12,545 bases of DNA from Acidobacteriota bacterium (GTDB lineage Bacteria > Acidobacteriota > JAAYUB01 > JAMOQF01): NCBI GenBank assembly GCA_027040585.1, contig JALULU010000112.1, positions 1-12,545 on the forward strand. The letters run 5' to 3'. Positions 6,720 through 12,545 of this stretch are shown piece after piece. How positions within the stretch are numbered: the first letter of the stretch is position 1; every line of letters begins with the position of its first letter. The notes under the pieces are model-generated. The model worked only from the letters and a program-made list of their open reading frames with translations, was not told the origin of the DNA and made no database searches. Both the position numbers and the translations under genes were made by a program.

Positions 6720-7562
6720 TTATTTTGAAAAAGAAACCAAAACTTTTTTTAAGGTTTTGGTCTTTACTCTATTTAATTTTGTATAATCTCTGTTGGGAGC
6801 AAGTGTATTTTGAAACTTATGTTCAACTCTTGTATTCCTCATTTCTTTAACTATTCCAATGAATTTTCCCCTATCTGAAACCCAGAGATCATCTTTATAA
6901 TGTACAACAGTTACCAAAACAAAGTGACCATTTTGCACTTTTTTAGTTTTAACTGATTCTCTTCTTATATGTTTACATCTAAAAACTCCAGCAGGTGTCT
7001 TAACCACATCAACTCCTAAAACTTGCTCTTTCTCATCAGGAGATCTTAAGTTTCTAAATAGAGCCCTTTTATTCAAAAGTCCAGTGGCACCTACAGACAT
7101 TAAATTTGCCCTGTTTTGATTTCCCTTCTCTTTTGTCAAATCAATTGGCTTTGAAAAAAGTTCAGGAGCCACAATCTTTTTAATTGTTTCACTATTTTTA
7201 TCCACAAGGAATTTAAAGGTATGAACAGGTTTATTGCTAAATGCCTGAAGACTACTAATATTCACTTTCCCCCTTCCCTTTATCTTAACGGAAGGCTTAG
7301 CGTTCATAGCGCTTTTGGCAAGTGGATTTGATATTGTATAATTTAGCCAGATTGAACCTTTTTCCTTACCTGGTAAGGCAGAAATATTTACCTTTTCAAA
7401 TCTCGGCATCCCATTAAAATCTGTAGTTGAAATAGTATAAGTTAATTTAGTACCTGCTTTCAAACTCTTAACATTCCATATTGTTAGTGCTGGATCTGAT
7501 GTGGCAAAAAGAAATGTGCCCATTATTAATAAGGCCACAGTTAAAAATATAATCTTTTTCAT
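6720..7562 (-). CDS. Secreted basic protein of unknown function
   Basis: I do not recognise a named family. I place the start at the ATG at 7562 rather than further upstream, because it is preceded by AAAGGAGA with suitable spacing and opens a textbook signal peptide: MKK, a hydrophobic core at 4-18, and likely cleavage near Ala20. The 280-residue product is then exported, probably to the periplasm or surface. The mature protein is strongly basic and alternates short beta-type segments, with one cysteine (Cys196). The stretch TPAGVFRCKHI (189-199) followed by DDLWVSDRGKFIGIVKEM (224-241) resembles the TPAG-F-C ... W-VS ... G-IVK pattern I recall from periplasmic beta-sheet proteins of the DUF3108 type; this is only a resemblance. 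It follows the giant repeat gene, with its own promoter-like site and a hairpin between them, so a working link is possible but unproven. Confidence 0.75.
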   Translation of the reverse strand: MKKIIFLTVALLIMGTFLFATSDPALTIWNVKSLKAGTKLTYTISTTDFNGMPRFEKVNISALPGKEKGSIWLNYTISNPLAKSAMNAKPSVKIKGRGKVNISSLQAFSNKPVHTFKFLVDKNSETIKKIVAPELFSKPIDLTKEKGNQNRANLMSVGATGLLNKRALFRNLRSPDEKEQVLGVDVVKTPAGVFRCKHIRRESVKTKKVQNGHFVLVTVVHYKDDLWVSDRGKFIGIVKEMRNTRVEHKFQNTLAPNRDYTKLNRVKTKTLKKVLVSFSK

Positions 7563-7590
7563 ATACCATCTCTCCTTTTTTTGAAATAAA

Positions 7591-7614
7591 GGGGCTGGAA
7601 TTAAATCCAGCTCC
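7591..7614 (-). terminator. Hairpin after the giant repeat gene (terminator-like)
   Basis: A 9-bp stem (plus-strand 7591-7599 with 7606-7614, 6-base loop) lies 37 bases past the stop of the giant gene. On the minus strand it reads GGAGCTGGA, loop, TCCAGCCCC, then TTTATTTC, with one A-C mismatch. It looks like a terminator for the giant gene, but it also sits where a transcript from the adjacent extended -10 would begin, so it could be a 5' stem-loop of the next mRNA. Confidence 0.5.
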
Positions 7615-7616
7615 TT

Positions 7617-7647
7617 ATTATAACATCTTAACATTAGAATCCCTCAA
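7617..7647 (-). promoter_or_regulatory. Extended -10 promoter for the secreted-protein gene
   Basis: On the minus strand TGTTATAAT (plus-strand 7617-7625) is a perfect extended -10 (TG-n-TATAAT). A partial -35, TTGAGG (7642-7647), lies 19 bases upstream, longer than ideal, but extended -10 promoters tolerate this. The start of transcription would fall near 7610, inside the hairpin at 7591-7614 and about 50 bases before the ATG at 7562. Confidence 0.6.
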
Positions 7648-7650
7648 GAA

Positions 7651-10600
7651 TTAATCAGCACTACAGCTGAATGTATCAAAATCAAGCCCATTGTTATCTT
7701 CAATCCTCACTCCATATACTTTATCAATCCATAGAAAATGAATTTCTCCCGCTGCACCAAGACCATTGTGGTAGAGTTTTTCACAACTTGCATTTCCAAA
7801 GCTAAATGGCATATTTGGATAGTCATAGACAAATCCGCCATCTGCACCAGCATTTATTATTGAAATAATATGGATGTGTAAGCCACCTCTTCCATATACC
7901 CAATCGTCATGCCAGTTCATAGCAATCTCTATATTTCCAGTAACGCTAATACCTGTTACATGTAAGCCTTCATCTGGATCTTCTCCAAGCCATGCAGCAG
8001 CATCAATTTCTCCATTAGGAATACTTATATCAATCTGAGCTGTCGAGAATGGAAAGTTTCCAACATCAACTGTTCCTACTCCATGTAATTCACCTAAAGT
8101 ATTCACACTTAACATTGCATCAACATCAAACATTCCACTTACATCAGATATGGTACCATCTAATTCCACTTCCCAGTAATCCTGCGGACTATGGTAATGA
8201 TACAAACATCCGCCTGCCTCATTTAAGAATAGCCCTGTAGTGGCAAGTGGTATCCTCATACCTGTTGCAGCAAGGCAAGCACTGTTAAATGTTCCATCCC
8301 ATCCAAAATCAAAACTAAATTTTATACCAACCATTGATGGTACTTGTAAGTTTGCCTCACCATATACATGTTGTTGATCAAACCCAAAATTTCCACCACC
8401 AAAGGTGTAATCACCTATTTCAAAAGATGGAATTGACATCTCACCTTCAAGGACATCCCAACCACTATTCATAACACCACCGTTGGGATCTCTCTTTAAG
8501 TGTATAAATCCACCTGCATTTCCACTTATAAACTGTGGAAGTGTTACATACCCTTCAATGTAAACTTCACCGGGAGCTGGAAAACTCACATCACCTGAGA
8601 ATGAATAACCTCCTATCGTAATTCCTCCAGACATTCCATTTATGCTTACAATATGTCCATTCATATCAACAACCATATCTGACACAGAGACATTACCTAA
8701 TCCGTCTACCTGAATTCCACCACTTATATGAAATCCCGGTATGGAAGAATCATACTGGGCACTGCCATTAAATGAAAAACCATCTACCTGACCTGAAATG
8801 CCTGTCAACTGAAAATCTTCAAGTTGCATTCCAGAAGGTGTATTCACAAGAGTTATCACCCCAGTTCCTGAAAGGGATAGCTCACTTGAATTAAGTCCAA
8901 GTGTGCCTGAAAGCATTACTTTTGTTCCATCCCAACTTGCTGATACATTATTAAGATAAATGTCCCCGATTTGTATATGATCATTTGTATATGTTATGGT
9001 TCCATAACTATATACAGAGCCATCTAAGCCAACTGTTAAACCATTTACAGTGACATTTCCATACTGACCAAGTACAGCAGCACCGTTTATAACAATTCTA
9101 TCTGGATTTGAGAGGTAAGTGGCGTTTCCATTTATTGAAAAGTCATTATAAGATGCTGATATTCCAGTTAACTGCATCTGTGCAAGATGAACTCCATTTG
9201 AAGTTGTAAAAATTGCTTGTGCTGATGCTGAAAAACCAAGCACTCCGCCACCAAGTTGTATTCCATTTACAGATATTGTTCCAGCAACACTAAGGGCACT
9301 TCCGTTCCAGCTTACTATTACATTTGTAAGTGTTGCATTCCCTATCTGAATATAGTTATTTGTATAGGTTATAGTTCCATAGTTATAGACATGTCCATCA
9401 AATCCCACCTCAAGATCTGAAACAGCCATATTTCCATAATTACCAAAGGTCATACTCCCATCAATTTTCACTCTATCTGGATTCTGGAGATATGTTGCAC
9501 TACCATCTAAGACAAAATCGTTATAGGCAACGTGAACATTTGAAAGGTTTAAACTCTCAAGTTGAAATCCACCATTTCCAAGAGCAAATGTAGCATTTCC
9601 ACCCAACATCAGGTTCATGGTTCCACCTGCAAGTTGTACATTTGGTACCATTATATTTCCTTCAACATATAAACTTGAAGCATTCCAACTAATGGTTACA
9701 TCTTTAAATGTAACATTACCTATTGTAAGTGAAGAAAGTGAATACGTAATAGTTCCATAGTTATAAACCGTACCATCTAAACCTATTTCAAGATCAGTAA
9801 ATGATACATCACCATACTGAGATAGATGTGCCGTACCATCGATTTTTATCCTATCCGGGTTGTGGAGCAATTCTCCACCGCCCATGATTGAGAAATCTCC
9901 ATAACTTGCCATCACTTTAGTAATTGCGAAAGTCTGGACAACAAAGCCATTTCCACCATTTACAAGTTCAACATCTACATTTGCAGTAAAGTCTAAAGGT
10001 TGTCCAGATATTGAAACGTTATTTATACTTATGTTTCCAGATATTCCAATATTTGTAGCACTTAAGGTAACAACAAGATTGTTTATTGTTACATTGTTAA
10101 TTACAATCTGTGAATTTTGGTAAGTAAGCGTTCCATAGTTATATACATGGCCATCAAAACCCACCTCAAAGCCACTTAAATTAAACGTTCCATATTGGGT
10201 GGTATCAAATGTTCCACTTATTGACAATCTATCAGGATTGTGTATTAAATGGGCACTGCCACTTAACGTATACCCATTCCCTGATACACTAAAGTTGTTT
10301 ACATCAAACTCTGAAAGTTCCAAACCACCATTTCCTATAGCAAAGCTAATTGATGCATCTGTGTTTATTGTAACTGAACTTCCAGCTATCATAACATTTG
10401 GTATAGTTAAATTACCACTTATCCCAATATGGAAATCATCGAGCACCACTGTAACATTATTAATTACAGCCCCATTTATATTCATGTTGGTACCATTATA
10501 CGTTATTGTACCGTAAGAATGAACGTGTCCATCTACCCCTATTATCATATTTTCAACATTTAGCGTACCATATTGTCCAAGAGCCATATTTCCATTTAGT

Positions 10601-12545
10601 GTTATCAATTGACTACTTCCATCATAACTGCAACTTCCACTAAATGTAAAGTCTCCATCTGTCATGTTAAAATCACTAATTGTCAGTGACTGTAGTCCAT
10701 TACCATTTATAAAAGCAGTTGCACTTGTAATTAACGTGAAATTGTGTCCAGCTATCATTATGTTATCTACTTCCAGATTTCCAGAAACATTTAAGCCACT
10801 ATCATCCCAAGTCAACTGGACATTTGTAAAAGTAAAATTGTTAATCACAAATGTTGGTGCACCATAAGTTATTTGCCCATAAGTTACCACATGTCCATCT
10901 AAACCAATTTCAAGGTCCGAAACTGTTATATCTCCATACTGAGATAGGTGTGCATTTCCATCTATCTTTATTCTATCTGGATTGTGAAGCAATACTCCAC
11001 TTCCATTTATAGTGAAATCTCCATCACCACCATTCACTTTCGTTATTTCAAGGGTGTCAACCACAAATCCACTTCCATTATTCTTAAGAACTACATTCAC
11101 ATTGGCAGTAAAATTAATAACATGCCCGGCAATTGACACATTGCTTATCACAATGTTCCCGCTAATTCCCATCTCACTTTGAGAAAGCGTAGCAGAAACA
11201 TTGTTTATTGTAATATTATCAATTACAATCTGTGAATTTTGATAGGTAAGTGTTCCATAGTTATATACATGGCCATCAAAGCCCACCTCAAAACCACTTA
11301 AATTAAATGTTCCATACTGGGTTGTATCAAATGTCCCATTAATTGACAATCTATCAGGATTGTGAATTAAATGAGCATCACCATTTAAGGTATATCCGTT
11401 ACCTGTAACGTTAAAATTCTTAACATCAAATTCTGAAAGTTCAAGCCCACTGTTTCCTACTGTAAAACTCACTGAGGCATCAGTATTTATCGTAACTGAA
11501 CTTCCCGCAATCATCACATTTGGTATTGTTAGATCTCCACTAATTCCAATGTGACTATCGTCAAGCACAACATTTACATTGTTTATTACAGCACCATTTA
11601 TATTAATATTGTTTCCATTATATGTTATTGTTCCATATGTCTGAACATGTCCATCTGTACCTATAACCATGTTCTGAATATTTATAGTCCCATACTGCCC
11701 AAAAACCATATTTCCATTTAATGTTATCAACTTTGTATTTCCATCGTAGCTACAATTTCCACTAAAGGTAAAATCACCATCAGTCATGTTAAAATCGTTT
11801 ATATCGAGAGATTGTAAATGTCCACCACTTACAACTGCTTTTGCACTACTTGTAAGATTGAAATTATGCCCTGCAATCAGGATATTATCTATTTCTATAT
11901 TACCACTCACAGTTAAGCCACTTCCATCTATTGTTACCTGAGCGTTTTTAAATGTTATACCATCCACTGTAAAGGTGTTGGCATTATATGTGGTTGTTCC
12001 ATAATCTATTACATGTCCATCAAGTCCTATAACAAGCCCACTCACATTTAATGTACCATATACTGAATTTGTTATGGTTCCATCAATTGATATGGAGGGT
12101 GGATTTGAAGAATATGAAACATCACCTGTAATTGTTGTATTTTGAGAAGCGCCATTTACCTTTGTTATATCAAAGGAATCAACTGTTACATCATTTCCAT
12201 TTAGTGTCATTACAAGTTTTGCATGACCGCTAAAATTAAAGGTCTCGCCCATAAGTGTAACGTTATTAATATTAAAATCTCCTTCCAAAACCATACTATC
12301 AGTTGTTAACACAACTGTAGGATTTAAGATTTCTAAATTCTCATAAGTAAATGAATTTCCATTAAATGTCGTTGTACCATATGAGTATACATGTCCATCA
12401 AACCCTACTTCAAAATCGGTAAAATGAAAAACACCATAACTTGTTGTTAAATTCCCTTCTATTTGCAAACGGTCAGGGTTGTGTAGTAAAGAAATATTAC
12501 CATTTAAGTTTACATTTCCACCAGTTACGTTCACATTATTTAACT
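7651..12545 (-). CDS. Giant beta-rich tandem-repeat protein, N-terminus outside the window
   Basis: I do not recognise this family. The frame is open to the window edge: beyond the GTG at 12534 it continues as Leu-Asn-Asn, in register with the repeat, so the true start and any signal peptide lie outside. About 1630 residues are visible. Residues up to about 1295 (counted from 12534) are ten tandem units of 122-126 residues plus a decayed eleventh. The units are rich in Gly, Asn, Thr, Ser, Val and Ile, low in Lys and Arg, and show alternating hydrophobic residues typical of beta-solenoids or stacked beta-sheets. Recurrent motifs are GLDGHVYNYGTITY, SGNI-NV-IAGH and LLHNPDRIKIDG. The last 330 residues differ: they are rich in aromatics and His, with four cysteines (in SACLAATG, GGCLYHYH, ASCEKLYH, TFSCSAD) that could form disulfides. 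No transmembrane segment, LPXTG, PEP-CTERM or barrel end is seen. An extracellular or surface fibre or adhesin role is inference. Confidence 0.85.
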   Translation of the reverse strand, partial: LNNVNVTGGNVNLNGNISLLHNPDRLQIEGNLTTSYGVFHFTDFEVGFDGHVYSYGTTTFNGNSFTYENLEILNPTVVLTTDSMVLEGDFNINNVTLMGETFNFSGHAKLVMTLNGNDVTVDSFDITKVNGASQNTTITGDVSYSSNPPSISIDGTITNSVYGTLNVSGLVIGLDGHVIDYGTTTYNANTFTVDGITFKNAQVTIDGSGLTVSGNIEIDNILIAGHNFNLTSSAKAVVSGGHLQSLDINDFNMTDGDFTFSGNCSYDGNTKLITLNGNMVFGQYGTINIQNMVIGTDGHVQTYGTITYNGNNININGAVINNVNVVLDDSHIGISGDLTIPNVMIAGSSVTINTDASVSFTVGNSGLELSEFDVKNFNVTGNGYTLNGDAHLIHNPDRLSINGTFDTTQYGTFNLSGFEVGFDGHVYNYGTLTYQNSQIVIDNITINNVSATLSQSEMGISGNIVISNVSIAGHVINFTANVNVVLKNNGSGFVVDTLEITKVNGGDGDFTINGSGVLLHNPDRIKIDGNAHLSQYGDITVSDLEIGLDGHVVTYGQITYGAPTFVINNFTFTNVQLTWDDSGLNVSGNLEVDNIMIAGHNFTLITSATAFINGNGLQSLTISDFNMTDGDFTFSGSCSYDGSSQLITLNGNMALGQYGTLNVENMIIGVDGHVHSYGTITYNGTNMNINGAVINNVTVVLDDFHIGISGNLTIPNVMIAGSSVTINTDASISFAIGNGGLELSEFDVNNFSVSGNGYTLSGSAHLIHNPDRLSISGTFDTTQYGTFNLSGFEVGFDGHVYNYGTLTYQNSQIVINNVTINNLVVTLSATNIGISGNISINNVSISGQPLDFTANVDVELVNGGNGFVVQTFAITKVMASYGDFSIMGGGELLHNPDRIKIDGTAHLSQYGDVSFTDLEIGLDGTVYNYGTITYSLSSLTIGNVTFKDVTISWNASSLYVEGNIMVPNVQLAGGTMNLMLGGNATFALGNGGFQLESLNLSNVHVAYNDFVLDGSATYLQNPDRVKIDGSMTFGNYGNMAVSDLEVGFDGHVYNYGTITYTNNYIQIGNATLTNVIVSWNGSALSVAGTISVNGIQLGGGVLGFSASAQAIFTTSNGVHLAQMQLTGISASYNDFSINGNATYLSNPDRIVINGAAVLGQYGNVTVNGLTVGLDGSVYSYGTITYTNDHIQIGDIYLNNVSASWDGTKVMLSGTLGLNSSELSLSGTGVITLVNTPSGMQLEDFQLTGISGQVDGFSFNGSAQYDSSIPGFHISGGIQVDGLGNVSVSDMVVDMNGHIVSINGMSGGITIGGYSFSGDVSFPAPGEVYIEGYVTLPQFISGNAGGFIHLKRDPNGGVMNSGWDVLEGEMSIPSFEIGDYTFGGGNFGFDQQHVYGEANLQVPSMVGIKFSFDFGWDGTFNSACLAATGMRIPLATTGLFLNEAGGCLYHYHSPQDYWEVELDGTISDVSGMFDVDAMLSVNTLGELHGVGTVDVGNFPFSTAQIDISIPNGEIDAAAWLGEDPDEGLHVTGISVTGNIEIAMNWHDDWVYGRGGLHIHIISIINAGADGGFVYDYPNMPFSFGNASCEKLYHNGLGAAGEIHFLWIDKVYGVRIEDNNGLDFDTFSCSAD
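9772..10893 (-). repeat. Super-repeat copy B (1122 bp, three units)
   Basis: Second copy of the three-unit block, units five to seven, with the same internal spacings (366, 378, 378) as copy A. The middle and third units are the best conserved: residues from the INGAVINNV stretch through YGTLTYQNSQIVI are nearly the same in both copies. A third round begins at 9769 but uses a 126-residue, NPDR-bearing unit where a 122-residue unit would be expected, so the block pattern ends there. Confidence 0.85.
10894..12015 (-). repeat. Super-repeat copy A (1122 bp, three units)
   Basis: Units two to four (126-, 122- and 126-residue type) form one block that is repeated at exactly 1122 bp further on. Matching landmarks include SCSYDG/NCSYDG, LITLNGNM, INGAVINNV, IPNVMIAGSSVTINTDAS, HLIHNPDRLSI and FDTTQYGTFNLSGFEVGF. 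At DNA level, 11281-11340 and the bases 1122 upstream agree at about 53 of 60 positions by eye. Confidence 0.85.

Larger units (their letters stand above)
8653..12393 (-). repeat. Array of ten coding repeat units (366-378 bp each)
   Basis: Units are counted by the codon for His (or its replacement) in the DGHV motif, at plus-strand positions 12391, 12013, 11647, 11269, 10891, 10525, 10147, 9769, 9391, 9016 and 8653. The spacings are 378, 366, 378, 378, 366, 378, 378, 378, 375 and 363 bases. His is replaced by Thr at 9769 and Ser at 9016, and the eleventh copy reads MNGHI and lacks the YG that follows. Seven of the units or partial units also carry NPDR. All spacings are multiples of three, so the repeats grew by whole-unit duplication in frame. 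Confidence 0.9.

Noticed and set aside
7563..7634. Upstream in-frame start at 7634 for the secreted protein
   Set aside because: It would put 24 polar residues before a perfect signal peptide and would make the promoter and hairpin coding. The ATG at 7562 has a good Shine-Dalgarno and opens the signal peptide.
8653..12400. CRISPR-like array
   Set aside because: The period is 363-378 bases, the whole unit is coding in one frame and there are no short identical repeats with unique spacers.
12532..12534. GTG at 12534 as the start of the giant repeat gene
   Set aside because: The frame stays open to the window edge, and the upstream codons (Leu-Asn-Asn) continue the repeat pattern, so the gene is cut by the window rather than starting here.
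7651..12545. Frameshift or pseudogene in the giant repeat gene
   Set aside because: One frame is uninterrupted throughout and all unit spacings are multiples of three.

Overview
The window comes from an AT-rich bacterium. Its housekeeping genes are full of A/T homopolymer runs and AAA, ATA and TTA codons. The envelope is probably diderm: the protein ending at the left edge closes with the V-x-Y-x-F pattern of outer-membrane beta-barrels, and two other proteins look exported or membrane-anchored. I cannot name the phylum.

Layout, left to right. Bases 1-83 are the tail of a plus-strand beta-barrel-like protein with its own strong terminator (99-127). Bases 128-381 hold no gene but carry several copies of a short REP-like repeat. 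Everything from 382 to the right edge is coded on the minus strand, so transcription runs right to left. In that order it reads: a giant repeat protein cut by the right edge (>12545 to 7651), a 280-residue secreted protein (7562 to 6720), recG (6651 to 4540), adenosine deaminase (4474 to 3275), an MTA/SAH/5'-deoxyadenosine deaminase-type amidohydrolase (3270 to 1927), uridine kinase (1937 to 1305) and a membrane-anchored polysaccharide deacetylase (1308 to 382).

The last four genes are packed with a 4-nt gap and overlaps of 11 and 4 nt, and are probably one operon with a promoter in the recG-add gap. Three of them form a nucleoside-salvage set: adenosine to inosine, 5'-deoxyadenosine or methylthioadenosine type nucleosides to their inosine forms, and uridine/cytidine to UMP/CMP. 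The deacetylase is a cell-envelope enzyme that rides along by translational coupling.

The most unusual content is the giant protein. At least ten beta-rich units of 122-126 residues are spaced almost exactly by codon count. They are organised in a higher-order three-unit block of exactly 1122 nt, present twice in full. Each unit carries a DGHVxxYG-type motif and most carry an NPDR motif. A distinct C-terminal part of about 330 residues with four cysteines follows. I do not recognise the family. The secreted protein directly downstream has its own extended -10 promoter overlapping the terminator-like hairpin of the giant gene, so the two may be a surface or periplasmic pair, but this is inference.
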